This document shows, in pieces, positions 1-8,386 of a stretch of 64,000 nucleotides of DNA. Position 1 is the stretch's first letter. Each line of letters starts with the position of its first letter. The notes under the pieces are model-generated. The model saw only the letters and a list, made by a program, of their open reading frames with translations. It made no database searches and had not been told where the DNA came from. The position numbers were made by a program, and so were the translations under genes. The DNA comes from JAQVXR01 sp050945755. Its GTDB lineage: Bacteria > Bacillota > Dehalobacteriia > Dehalobacteriales > Dehalobacteriaceae. The stretch is taken from NCBI GenBank assembly GCA_050945755.1, contig JBMNTN010000004.1:1-64000 (forward strand). Reading direction: 5' to 3'.

Positions 1-44
1 TTTATCACCAACTTGTATAATATTCTCTGCTCTAATTGTACCAT

Positions 45-92
45 AAAAAATGGCCTTAAACCCATTGTTTTCAAGGGATAAGACCATTTTTT
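45..92 (-). terminator. Rho-independent terminator after rpsT
   Basis: Arms at 45-58 and 79-92 pair with one mismatch, and the - strand ends in a run of T. It lies about 60 bases past the rpsT stop and would end that transcript. Because A and T runs sit on both sides, it could also stop a + strand transcript entering from the left. Bases 1-44 show no gene. Confidence 0.75.
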
Positions 93-150
93 ATGCTTTT
101 TGTATTGGACTTTTTCAACAATCTGAACGCGACATATTGTCGCGTTTTGT

Positions 151-420
151 TTATGCTTGTTCCGTTTTATTGAATAATTTCTGAAGCTTGGATTTCTTAC
201 GGGCAGCTGAATTCTTATGAATTATACCTTTACCGGCAGCTTTATCAATATTGCTGATGGCTTTGACCAGCAGATTCTGGGCTTGTTCTTTATCGCCACT
301 TTGTAGGGCGTCACTATATTTTTTTACGGAAGTTTTTATTCTGGATTTTGTGGCAGCGTTTTTTATCCGGCGAGCTTCAGCAATTAGAACGCGTTTTTCA
401 GCAGATTTAATGTTTGGCAC
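151..420 (-). CDS. rpsT: 30S ribosomal protein S20
   Basis: This 89-residue, very basic, alanine/lysine-rich protein is S20, a primary 16S rRNA-binding protein of the small subunit. The N-terminal MPNIKSAEKRV is a family signature and the length is usual (about 88). The start is GTG, chosen because a strong GAAGGAGGTGA ribosome-binding site sits just upstream on the - strand. It is transcribed away from the rest of the window, with its own promoter and terminator. In Bacillus rpsT also lies near spoIIP and lepA in opposite orientation, so the context is ancestral. Confidence 0.97.
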   Translation of the reverse strand: MPNIKSAEKRVLIAEARRIKNAATKSRIKTSVKKYSDALQSGDKEQAQNLLVKAISNIDKAAGKGIIHKNSAARKKSKLQKLFNKTEQA

Positions 421-493
421 TACGGTGTCACCTCCTTCAATTACCTCTATGTAAAGAAAATAACATTATTTGTTTGTTCGTTAAACAGGATAT

Positions 494-522
494 ATTCTAT
501 CATGGATGTTAAAAAAAAGCAA
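494..522 (-). promoter_or_regulatory. Sigma-A promoter of rpsT
   Basis: On the - strand TTGCTT (517-522) and TAGAAT (494-499) are separated by exactly 17 bases, about 75 bases upstream of the rpsT start. The -10 matches consensus at five of six positions; the -35 is weaker. Confidence 0.55.
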
Positions 523-621
523 GAAAACCCGGGAAAAGGTTAAGGCTAAAATTTTATCCTGTATAATTTTTAAGTCCCAGGTAATGCTAATTAAAGATTT
601 AAAAAAAGGAGTTGATACAAT

Positions 622-951
622 TTGGTCGGCTTGATTATTAGGTTTATTGTTTCCGCCCTTGTGCTTATGCTGGTAAGCTGGCTGCTTCCGGGAATTTCAG
701 TGCGCGGATTTACCGGAGCATTGATTGCTGCCGTGGTGATAGCAGTCTTGGGTTATCTGGCGGAAAGCTTGATGGGAAAGAAAATTTCTCCCTACGGTCG
801 GGGTATTGTCGGGTTTATTTCGGCAGCAGTGGTCATTTATTTGGCCCAATATATCATCCCCGATTATCTTTCCGTCAGTTTGATAGGTTCACTTTTGGCT
901 GCTTTAGTTATTGGAATTGTTGATGCTTTTGTCCCAACCGCATTAAGATAA
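622..951 (+). CDS. YvlD/phage-holin 4-2 family membrane protein
   Basis: A 109-residue, almost entirely hydrophobic protein with four predicted membrane helices. It resembles the Phage_holin_4_2 (YvlD) family, a widespread set of chromosomal small membrane proteins that are usually not phage genes; function unknown. Residues around MGKKISPYGRGIVGF form the cytosolic loop between helices 2 and 3. The start is TTG behind AAAGGAG. It is a single-gene unit followed by a strong terminator. No phage genes surround it, so a lysis role is unlikely. Confidence 0.75.
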   Translation: MVGLIIRFIVSALVLMLVSWLLPGISVRGFTGALIAAVVIAVLGYLAESLMGKKISPYGRGIVGFISAAVVIYLAQYIIPDYLSVSLIGSLLAALVIGIVDAFVPTALR

Positions 952-992
952 TTATTGTGCCTCGCTTAACAGGCAATTATTCTTCAAACAGC

Positions 993-1022
993 AAAAAGCG
1001 CAGCTTGGCTTGCGCTTTTTTT
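993..1022 (+). terminator. Rho-independent terminator
   Basis: A stem of AAAAGCGCA with TTGCGCTTTT, closed over a short loop, is followed by seven T residues. It ends the holin-like gene unit and isolates spoIIP. Confidence 0.85.
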
Positions 1023-1079
1023 GGTCTATCTACCTTCGGACATGCATAGTTTTATTATGCGGTAGGAGGTGGACTAATT

Positions 1080-2159
1080 GTGGCCTGGAAGATTTGGATT
1101 TACCGGTGTCGCGCGAGTATATGGAAAAAAACCCTATTATTTTTTCTGATACTGTTACTTATCATTGGATTTCAATTAGGGGTTAATTTAAACGGGTTTG
1201 TGGTACCGGTTTCTCGCATGATAATTGGAGCAGATGTTTCCGTCGGTTGGAAAATCATCGGGTTGGGTGATAAGGGGATTATTGGAGCATTTAATCAAGT
1301 TCTTCCGATTGCTTCTTATTCCGGGTTTAATTATGTGGAAGATGAGGCAACAGGTATGCTACTTACCGCGATGGAGGACCTAACAACTGTCAACTTAACT
1401 GATCCCGCTACTTTTTTAGAATCTCAATTAGCTCATTTTAACAGGGCTCAACCTGTCTCAGCAGAACCGGAGGTTTTTACGATAGAGGAACAAGACCTTC
1501 CTCTGCCTGAGAAAGTGGAGACGGCCCCTTCCCTGGATCGGACGAAACCATTGGTTGCTATTTACTGTACACATAACGCGGAGTGTTATGTTCCTTCTCA
1601 GGGTAAGGAAAAGTTGGAAGGGAAAAACGGCGGAGTATATATAGCAGCGGAACATTTAAAAGAAACGCTGGAAACAAAATATCAGACAGCAGCTATTCTA
1701 AGCAACACAATTCATGATTATCCGGATTGGGCTAAGTCTTATACCAAGTCTTTAGTTACACTGGAACAGTTGAAGAAAGAGTTCCCTTCAGTTAAAGTAT
1801 TTATTGATATTCACCGGGATGCTCTAACCCCCAAGAAGAGTACAACTTGTGAGGTAAATGGAAAAAAGGCGGCTAGGATTTTGCTGATTGTAGGCAGTGA
1901 TACCAGGCTGCCCCATCCAAACTGGAAGCAAAACCAACAGTTTGCCAATTATGTGGCTAAATTGGCTGAAGAGCACTATCCCGGTTTTGTCAAAGGAGTT
2001 AGGGTGCAGGATGGGAGATACAACCAGCATGTTTCTCCCCACTGCCTCCTTGTTGAGGTCGGGGGTACGGAAAATACTTTGGAGGAGGCTAAACTAGCGG
2101 TTGAAATGTTGGCGGATGTAATTAGCTTGGTGGTGAAGGAATCTGAAGAAGAATCATAA
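1080..2159 (+). CDS. spoIIP: Stage II sporulation protein P (SpoIIP)
   Basis: SpoIIP is the cell-wall amidase/endopeptidase that works with SpoIID and SpoIIM to remove septal peptidoglycan during engulfment. The 359-residue protein has one N-terminal membrane anchor (about residues 18-38), a variable linker, and the conserved domain from about residue 155. That domain contains the motifs AIYCTHNAE, FIDIHRDAL and LLVEVGGTENT, which carry the expected metal-binding His and Glu residues. The start is GTG after GTAGGAGGTGG. The next gene starts one base after its stop, as in the Bacillus spoIIP-yqxA pair. A mother-cell (sigma-E) promoter is expected but was not identified. Confidence 0.95.
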   Translation: MAWKIWIYRCRASIWKKTLLFFLILLLIIGFQLGVNLNGFVVPVSRMIIGADVSVGWKIIGLGDKGIIGAFNQVLPIASYSGFNYVEDEATGMLLTAMEDLTTVNLTDPATFLESQLAHFNRAQPVSAEPEVFTIEEQDLPLPEKVETAPSLDRTKPLVAIYCTHNAECYVPSQGKEKLEGKNGGVYIAAEHLKETLETKYQTAAILSNTIHDYPDWAKSYTKSLVTLEQLKKEFPSVKVFIDIHRDALTPKKSTTCEVNGKKAARILLIVGSDTRLPHPNWKQNQQFANYVAKLAEEHYPGFVKGVRVQDGRYNQHVSPHCLLVEVGGTENTLEEAKLAVEMLADVISLVVKESEEES

Positions 2160-2160
2160 T

Positions 2161-2448
2161 TTGCCATTTTATAAAGCAATATTGGCAGCTTGTTTTTTTG
2201 TATGTTTGGGGTTAAATACAGCTGCCCATGGTCTAAATAGAATAGCCCCGGAAATCTCCGGGGAAATCCTTCAAATATCTGAAGCCAATGAAATATGGGC
2301 GGTTGAGGTATTGGGCAGACAGTATGATTTTGATGTAAAGAGGGCGCAAGATATAATTACTCGAGGGAAGAATTATTTACAATTGGCAGCGGAGAATATC
2401 AGAGAGTCTGTATTATCCCAGGTTTCTTCTTTGCTCTGCCCTAAATAA
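2161..2448 (+). CDS. yqxA: YqxA-like (DUF3679) protein
   Basis: A 95-residue protein with an N-terminal hydrophobic helix (about residues 5-22) and a short external part. Position directly after spoIIP and before lepA is where Bacillus carries yqxA (DUF3679), a sporulation-associated gene of unknown function; the call rests mostly on that synteny. The start is TTG, one base after the spoIIP stop, which suggests translational coupling. A terminator follows at once. Confidence 0.65.
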   Translation: MPFYKAILAACFFVCLGLNTAAHGLNRIAPEISGEILQISEANEIWAVEVLGRQYDFDVKRAQDIITRGKNYLQLAAENIRESVLSQVSSLLCPK

Positions 2449-2491
2449 CAGGAAGATAGGTTCTGATGACCTCCGCTTCCTGTTTCTTTTT
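2448..2491 (+). terminator. Terminator after spoIIP-yqxA
   Basis: ACAGGAAG (2448-2455) pairs with CTTCCTGT (2476-2483), with an inner GGT/ACC stem, followed by TTCTTTTT. Confidence 0.8.
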
Positions 2492-2567
2492 GGTAATAAT
2501 TGTGGCGAGGTAAATGGTCTTAGGTTATAATATTAGAATGGTATTTTTTCGTAAGGAGAACCGGAGA

Positions 2568-4157
2568 ATGTCACAAAACACACGTGTCGTTAAAGCTGCC
2601 GGGTTTATCATGGTAGCCATGGTAATTTCCCGGATACTTGGCTACCTTAGAGATGTTATTATTTACGCCCAGTTTGGTCAAAACCGGATTACCGATGCTT
2701 ATAACGCCGCTTTTTCCATACCGGATTTTTTATATATGCTGTTGGTCGGCGGGGCTTTAAGCTCTTCCTTTATCCCTGTTTTCTCCAGCTACATTGCCAC
2801 AGACCGGGAGAAAGAGGGCTGGGAAGTTGCCAGTGTCGTTATTAATGTTGTTTTTTCTCTCATGACAATAGGGATTATTATTGGCTACCTGTTTACGCCC
2901 CAGTTAATTTATCTTTTGGTTCCCGGTTTTGACGCCGGCGCGATGAATCTCACCGTATTCTTGACCCGGATTATGTTTCTCCAGGTTGTATTTATGTCTC
3001 TCTCCGGTATTTCAATGGGTATCCTTCATTCATATAAACACTTTACCTCCCCGGCGATTGGTTCCGTTCTTTATAATCTGGGGATTATTTTCGTGGGTGT
3101 TATTTGTGGGAATTTAATTGAATCAGTCTGGCCTGGTTATGGGATTGCCGGGTTTTCCATCGGTGTCGTTATTGGTGCGGCGGCTAATTTTGCCGTGCAG
3201 GTTCCTGCCCTTTTAAAGATTGGCCTGAAATATCGGTTTAGTTTTAATATATTTCATCCCGGGGTGGTTAAACTAGGCAAACTGATGGTTCCCATCTTGA
3301 TTGGGCTGTCGGTGAGCCAGGTCAACTTATTTGTGAATCAGAATTTAGCATCTTCCCTTCCGGCAGGTATTGTTGCAGCGTTAAGGACAGGCCAACGCCT
3401 AATGCAGCTTCCCATCGGCATCTTTGCGATTGCGATTGCTGTTGCTGTCTTTCCCACTTTGACGGGTCATGCAGCTAAAAAAGAAAGGGATGAATTCAAA
3501 AAAACCACTTCCCTGGGCTTCCGATCGGTGGTTTTCATTACTTTACCGGCAGCGGTTGGTCTTGCTGTTCTTCGTGTCCCCATCATCCGTTTTATGTTTG
3601 AATTTGAGGGAGGAAAGTTTACTAATGAGGCTACCCTGGCTACAGCAGATGCCCTGTTATATTATTGTATCGGTCTTTTTGCTTACTCGGCAATTCACGT
3701 TTTAAGCAGAGTCTTTTATGCTCTCCAGGACACTCTCACGCCTGTGTTAGCCGGTATTTTAGCAATTGTAACAAACATTGGTTTAAGTCTTTTATTAATA
3801 CATCCAATGCAGCAAGGAGGGCTTGCCTTAGCATATTCCTTGGCAGGCATTTTAAATATGGGGATTCTCTTGATTCTCTTGCGGCGCAAAATTGGCCCGT
3901 TAGGTGGATGGCGGTTGTTACTATCCTTGGGCCAGACGATCTTTGCCTCCTTCTTAATGGGTTGGGTGGTCTTTTATACAGCTAAATTCAGCATGATACT
4001 CTGGGGTACCCAAACGAAGCTTGCTCAGCTGGCGCAGGTTTCTCTCTCCGTAATTGTGGGAGCACTAATATTTGCCTTGGTATCTTTGTTGTTTAAAATG
4101 GAAGAAGCGGAACTGGTGGGGAAAGTGTTGTTCAGACGCTTCAGGCGGAAACATTGA
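2568..4157 (+). CDS. murJ: Lipid II flippase MurJ
   Basis: A 529-residue integral membrane protein of the MviN/MurJ family (MOP superfamily), with about 14 predicted helices. It flips undecaprenyl-linked lipid II across the membrane for peptidoglycan synthesis. The N-terminal region with SRILGYLRDVIIYAQFG is a strong family signature; the Arg residues there and near residue 250 line the substrate cavity in characterised MurJ proteins. The start at 2568 is preferred over an ATG-like codon 54 bases upstream, because AAGGAG lies nine bases before it and the family begins close to this point. It lies alone between two terminator/promoter boundaries. Confidence 0.93.
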   Translation: MSQNTRVVKAAGFIMVAMVISRILGYLRDVIIYAQFGQNRITDAYNAAFSIPDFLYMLLVGGALSSSFIPVFSSYIATDREKEGWEVASVVINVVFSLMTIGIIIGYLFTPQLIYLLVPGFDAGAMNLTVFLTRIMFLQVVFMSLSGISMGILHSYKHFTSPAIGSVLYNLGIIFVGVICGNLIESVWPGYGIAGFSIGVVIGAAANFAVQVPALLKIGLKYRFSFNIFHPGVVKLGKLMVPILIGLSVSQVNLFVNQNLASSLPAGIVAALRTGQRLMQLPIGIFAIAIAVAVFPTLTGHAAKKERDEFKKTTSLGFRSVVFITLPAAVGLAVLRVPIIRFMFEFEGGKFTNEATLATADALLYYCIGLFAYSAIHVLSRVFYALQDTLTPVLAGILAIVTNIGLSLLLIHPMQQGGLALAYSLAGILNMGILLILLRRKIGPLGGWRLLLSLGQTIFASFLMGWVVFYTAKFSMILWGTQTKLAQLAQVSLSVIVGALIFALVSLLFKMEEAELVGKVLFRRFRRKH

Positions 4158-4177
4158 AAGGTTTAGCTGGGCGGTGC

Positions 4178-4207
4178 TTGCCTGAAGGGAAAGTTTAATG
4201 CTATAAT
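4178..4207 (+). promoter_or_regulatory. Sigma-A promoter of lepA
   Basis: TTGCCT (4178-4183) and a perfect TATAAT (4202-4207) are separated by 18 bases, about 38 bases before the lepA start. Confidence 0.6.
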
Positions 4208-4244
4208 ATTTTGGATTAGCTATAGACAGGGGGTAAGGTTGGTA

Positions 4245-6044
4245 ATGGCAAGACAGGATACGACACGCAATTTTTGTATTATTGCTCATATCGACCATGG
4301 AAAATCAACACTTGCCGACCGTTTGCTGGAATATACGGGTGCTCTTTCTGCTCGGGAAATGGAACAACAGGTTTTGGACAAAATGGATATTGAGCGGGAA
4401 AGGGGCATTACGATAAAGCTTCAGGCAGTGCGTATATCTTATACAGCTCAGGACGGAAAAACATATACCTTGAATCTAATTGATACTCCGGGTCATGTGG
4501 ATTTTAATTATGAAGTTTCCCGGAGTCTGGCGGCCTGCGAAGGAGCACTTCTGGTAGTCGATGCCACCCAGGGAATTGAGGCGCAGACTCTTGCCAATGC
4601 CTACCTGGCGATTGAACATGATCTGGAAATAATTCCGGTTATTAATAAAATTGATTTACCTAGTGCCGATCCGGAAAGTGTCAAGAAGCAGATTGAAGAT
4701 ATTCTAGGTATTGATGCAGACGAAGCTATTTTAGCTTCAGCTAAGACGGGGGTTGGCACGGAAGAAATATTAGAAGCCATTGTACAAAAAATTCCCGCCC
4801 CGGAGGGTGACCCATCTCTCCCTTTAAAGGCGCTGATTTTTGATTCTCATTTTGATTCCTACAGAGGGGCGATTCCTTATATCCGGATTGTTAACGGAAC
4901 AATGAAAAAGGGAATAAACATGAAAATGATGGGTACGGGAAAGTCTTTTGAAGTTACCGAGGTAGGCATTTTTACTCCGGCACCGCAAAGTGTGGATTGT
5001 TTGAAGCCCGGGGATGTGGGTTTTATTGCGGCCAGTATTAAAAATGTGAAGGATACTCAGGTGGGTGATACCATTACAGATGCCGATAGGCCGACGGAAG
5101 AACCGCTGCCCGGGTATCGAAAAGCTGCCTCTATGGTATATTGTGGATTATACCCAATAGAAACCAATGATTATTCCGATCTTCGGGATGCCTTGGAAAA
5201 ATTGCAATTGAATGATGCTGCTTTGGTCTATGAACCGGAAACGTCGGGAGCGTTAGGATTTGGCTTTCGCTGCGGTTTTTTGGGACTTCTTCATATGGAG
5301 ATTATCAAAGAACGTCTGGAAAGGGAATATGGTTTAGAACTGCTCACAACTGCACCGAGTGTAAATTACCGGGTAAGAAAAACTGATAATACGGAAATTT
5401 ATATTGATAACCCTACCAAGCTTCCTCCTAGCCAGGAAATTATGATGGTGGAAGAGCCTTATGTCAAAGCGACCATTATGGTCCCGTCGGAATTTGTCGG
5501 AAGCATTATGGAAATTGCCAATGAACGGCGGGGTACTTTTCTTAATATGGAGTACATTACAGAAACCCGGGTGATGATGATTTATGATTTACCCTTGTCG
5601 GAAATAATCTACGATTTTTTTGATCAGCTTAAGTCACGGACAAAAGGATATGCTTCGTTGGATTATGACTTGAGCGGATATAAGGAATCAGATCTGGTTA
5701 AGTTAGATATTTTGGTTAATAATGAAGTTGTCGATGCCTTATCGTGTATTGTGGATAAGGAGAAAGCTTATTACCGGGGGCGGGCACTGGTGGAAAAACT
5801 GCGCCGGATAATTCCCCGTCAGCTTTTCGAGGTTCCTATTCAGGCAGCGATTGGTAATAAAGTAATTGCCCGAGAAACAGTCAAAGCATTGCGGAAAAAT
5901 GTTTTGGAAAAGTGTTATGGGGGAGACATTACCCGGAAAAGAAAGCTTTTGGAAAAACAAAAGGAAGGCAAAAAACGCATGAAGCAGGTGGGAAGTGTAG
6001 AGATTCCCCAGGAAGCGTTTATGGCGGTGTTAAAAATAGATTAG
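4245..6044 (+). CDS. lepA: Elongation factor 4 (LepA)
   Basis: EF4/LepA is a ribosome-dependent GTPase involved in subunit biogenesis and elongation quality. The protein is about 599 residues, the usual length. G1 (AHIDHGKST), G3 (DTPGH) and G4 (NKID) motifs are near residues 15, 80 and 135. The LepA-specific C-terminal domain follows EF-G-like domains II, III and V. The ATG at 4245 is chosen; an in-frame TTG six bases upstream is closer to the GGGGG ribosome-binding site and could be the true start. It has its own promoter, and a terminator overlaps its stop codon. Confidence 0.96.
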   Translation: MARQDTTRNFCIIAHIDHGKSTLADRLLEYTGALSAREMEQQVLDKMDIERERGITIKLQAVRISYTAQDGKTYTLNLIDTPGHVDFNYEVSRSLAACEGALLVVDATQGIEAQTLANAYLAIEHDLEIIPVINKIDLPSADPESVKKQIEDILGIDADEAILASAKTGVGTEEILEAIVQKIPAPEGDPSLPLKALIFDSHFDSYRGAIPYIRIVNGTMKKGINMKMMGTGKSFEVTEVGIFTPAPQSVDCLKPGDVGFIAASIKNVKDTQVGDTITDADRPTEEPLPGYRKAASMVYCGLYPIETNDYSDLRDALEKLQLNDAALVYEPETSGALGFGFRCGFLGLLHMEIIKERLEREYGLELLTTAPSVNYRVRKTDNTEIYIDNPTKLPPSQEIMMVEEPYVKATIMVPSEFVGSIMEIANERRGTFLNMEYITETRVMMIYDLPLSEIIYDFFDQLKSRTKGYASLDYDLSGYKESDLVKLDILVNNEVVDALSCIVDKEKAYYRGRALVEKLRRIIPRQLFEVPIQAAIGNKVIARETVKALRKNVLEKCYGGDITRKRKLLEKQKEGKKRMKQVGSVEIPQEAFMAVLKID

Positions 6045-6066
6045 CCTCAGGCTAATCTATTTTATA
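6034..6066 (+). terminator. Terminator overlapping the lepA stop
   Basis: A perfect 13-bp stem (6034-6046 with 6050-6062) with a TCA loop is followed by TTTTAT. The lepA stop codon lies within its left arm. Confidence 0.8.
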
Positions 6067-6099
6067 AATTTAGGATTATTTTGTGATCTGGAGGAGCAG

Positions 6100-7239
6100 A
6101 TGGAAGCTGTCTACATCCATATACCATTTTGCATAAAAAAATGTAACTATTGTGATTTTTACTCTCTTCCAATAAAAACCGCAGGTGCACTAATAGAAGA
6201 ATATTGTACCGCCGTGCAAAAAGAGATTACGCTGTATGCCCGGGAGTTAGGTGACAGTGTTCAAGTCAAATCCATTTATTTTGGCGGGGGGACGCCAACT
6301 GTTCTACCTGCCCGGGAACTGACCGGAATTTTAAACACGTTATATGCCTCTTTCCCGGTTACCAATGATGTGGAAGTTACCGTGGAGTGTAATCCTGGTA
6401 CGGTAGACGGTGATTATTTTCTCCGATTGAAGGATGCTGGGGTAAACCGCTTGTCTATTGGAGCACAGGCCGCACAGGACAGACTCTTGGAGAAAATGGG
6501 GCGGATCCATTGCTGGCGGGATACAGTGCGGACTTTATCCCAAGCCCGCCGAACCGGGTTGGAAAATATTAATCTGGATCTGATTTACGGTCTGCCAGGA
6601 CAGACAATTGAGCAGTGGAAGGAATCCTTACGGGATACCCTCTCTTTGGAAGTACCCCACGTTGCCGTTTACGGGTTAAAACTGGAACTGGATACCCCTT
6701 GGGGACAGGCTAGGGAATTGGGAAAACTGGATTTTCCTGACCAGGATATCTCTGCTGATATGCTGGAAGCAGCTATGGATTTTCTTATGGGGGCAGGTTA
6801 TCTCCATTATGAGATTTCCAATTTTGCCCGACCTGGGTTTCCTTCCCGTCATAACATTGTATATTGGAAAAATCATGATTATTTGGGAATAGGGGCGGCG
6901 GCTGCTTCCCACCTGGGGCCTACCCGGCGTACTAATGTTTTGTCAGTAGAGGGGTATATCGACGCCCTTAGGCAAGGTTGTTTTCCGGTAGGGGAAGAAG
7001 AGTTTTTAGATAGGGAAACGGAAATGGCGGAGACAATTTTTTTGGGATTGAGGCTTCTCACAGGAATTGATCAGGATGAATTTAGAGCGCGATTTGAGGT
7101 TAACCTAATAGATAAGTATTCAGCACAAGTGGAAAAACTTTGTCGACTTGGCCTTTTAAAGATGAGCGGAAACCGGATTAAACTTTCCCGAAAGGGACTG
7201 TTTTTAGGCAACGAAGTATTTTTGGAATTCCTTCCATAA
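6100..7239 (+). CDS. hemW: Heme chaperone HemW (radical SAM)
   Basis: A 379-residue radical SAM protein. Cys11, Cys15 and Cys18 form the CxxxCxxC motif that binds the [4Fe-4S] cluster, and YFGGGTPT near residue 63 is the SAM-binding glycine motif. The motif belongs to HemW, a heme-handling chaperone, not to the true coproporphyrinogen dehydrogenase HemN, which carries additional signatures. The start ATG follows GGAGGAG. Position between lepA and hrcA is typical for Firmicutes, so function is assigned from family and synteny together. Confidence 0.92.
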   Translation: MEAVYIHIPFCIKKCNYCDFYSLPIKTAGALIEEYCTAVQKEITLYARELGDSVQVKSIYFGGGTPTVLPARELTGILNTLYASFPVTNDVEVTVECNPGTVDGDYFLRLKDAGVNRLSIGAQAAQDRLLEKMGRIHCWRDTVRTLSQARRTGLENINLDLIYGLPGQTIEQWKESLRDTLSLEVPHVAVYGLKLELDTPWGQARELGKLDFPDQDISADMLEAAMDFLMGAGYLHYEISNFARPGFPSRHNIVYWKNHDYLGIGAAAASHLGPTRRTNVLSVEGYIDALRQGCFPVGEEEFLDRETEMAETIFLGLRLLTGIDQDEFRARFEVNLIDKYSAQVEKLCRLGLLKMSGNRIKLSRKGLFLGNEVFLEFLP

Positions 7240-7242
7240 GGG

Positions 7243-7271
7243 TTGACAAAAACTTCATACGGTGGTATTTT
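7243..7271 (+). promoter_or_regulatory. Sigma-A promoter of the heat-shock operon
   Basis: A perfect TTGACA (7243-7248) and TATTTT (7266-7271) are separated by 17 bases. The CIRCE operator begins five bases downstream, over the expected transcription start. Confidence 0.85.
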
Positions 7272-7275
7272 TGAA

Positions 7276-7302
7276 TTAGCACTCAACAGGGAAGAGTGCT
7301 AA
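7276..7302 (+). promoter_or_regulatory. CIRCE operator (HrcA binding site)
   Basis: TTAGCACTC and GAGTGCTAA form a perfect 9-bp inverted repeat around 9 bases (7276-7284, 7294-7302). This is exactly the CIRCE consensus bound by HrcA, so the operon represses itself until heat stress. No second CIRCE is seen before dnaK. Confidence 0.97.
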
Positions 7303-7321
7303 CAAGGGAGGAGGGCTATTA

Positions 7322-8350
7322 ATGATTGATGAGCGGAAAAAGCAAGTGTTACATGCGATCGTTAAGGATTATGTTAGTACCGCAGAGCCTGTCGGATCCC
7401 GAACTATTGCCAAAAAATATGATCTGGGTGTTAGCTCAGCTACTATTCGAAATGAAATGTCCGATCTGGAGGAAATGGGTTTAATTGAACAACCTTATAC
7501 TTCCGCCGGGAGGATTCCATCAGACAAAGGTTACAGGTTTTATGTCGATTATCTGATGGAAAAAGAAGAGTTGAATGCTGATGAGATTAACAATATAAAA
7601 ATGTGCTTTGCTAAAAGATTGCACGAACTAGATGAATTAGTACAAGAAACCTGTCAAATGTTGTCACATTTGACAAAGTATACGGCCCTGGTTTTAGTTC
7701 CCAAACGCAGTGAGGGTAAATTAGAAACAATTCAGATGGTTTCTGTTAGTCCGCACCGAGTTTTAGTGTTGATTATTACTGATACCGGTTTTATTAACCA
7801 CCGGATTATTGATTTGGGCAAACCCATTGATTCTAGTCGCTTACAGGAAATTAACAATCTTTTACAGCAAAAACTTTACGGCCTGAGCATTGAACAGGTT
7901 AACCGGACACTCTTAAGAGAAATTTCCCACCAGATTGTCAGACAGGAACAGCTTTTAGACCTGGCATTGGAGCTGATGGAGCAGGCTCTTTTGGAAAGCG
8001 GAGATGAACGGGTTTTTACCGGAGGCGCGCTTAATATGTTGAACCAGCCGGAATTTCGAGATGTCGAAAAAGTAAAAACCCTCCTTGGCATATTAGAAGA
8101 AGAAGAGACGATAAAAAAACTTTTGCATAAGCAGTTGGGAGAAGGTACGGAGATATACATTGGCGGTGAGATTCCCTTTGAGGGGATAAATAAATGCAGT
8201 GTGATTACCGGGACATATAAAGTTAATGGCAGGGTAGTCGGTTCCATTGGGGTTTTAGGTCCGACGAGGATGACTTATCCCAAAGCAGTATCTATTGTGG
8301 AAATAGTTACTGATCAGTTGTCCCAGGTGCTCGCCCAAATGTTTAGGTAA
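7322..8350 (+). CDS. hrcA: Heat-inducible transcription repressor HrcA
   Basis: HrcA is the repressor that binds CIRCE and needs chaperonin activity to stay folded. The 342-residue protein has an N-terminal winged helix; its recognition region SSATIRNEMSDLEEMGLI is at about residues 38-55. A GAF-like dimerisation/effector domain follows. The start ATG is preceded by GGGAGGAGG. It is the first gene of a heat-shock cluster (hrcA, chaperonin, grpE, dnaK, dnaJ). Because HrcA feedback usually involves GroEL, a group III chaperonin next to it is of special interest. Confidence 0.97.
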   Translation: MIDERKKQVLHAIVKDYVSTAEPVGSRTIAKKYDLGVSSATIRNEMSDLEEMGLIEQPYTSAGRIPSDKGYRFYVDYLMEKEELNADEINNIKMCFAKRLHELDELVQETCQMLSHLTKYTALVLVPKRSEGKLETIQMVSVSPHRVLVLIITDTGFINHRIIDLGKPIDSSRLQEINNLLQQKLYGLSIEQVNRTLLREISHQIVRQEQLLDLALELMEQALLESGDERVFTGGALNMLNQPEFRDVEKVKTLLGILEEEETIKKLLHKQLGEGTEIYIGGEIPFEGINKCSVITGTYKVNGRVVGSIGVLGPTRMTYPKAVSIVEIVTDQLSQVLAQMFR

Positions 8351-8386
8351 GAATGGGAGAAATTTTTCCGGGCAGAGGTGAAATGA

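Noticed and set aside
130..152. Hairpin ACGCGACA-TAT-TGTCGCGT just after rpsT as its terminator
   Set aside because: The T run follows on the + strand, but on the - strand (rpsT direction) no T tract follows; the hairpin at 45-92 is better.
622..951. Holin-like protein as a prophage remnant
   Set aside because: No other phage gene is nearby and the YvlD family is common in chromosomes.
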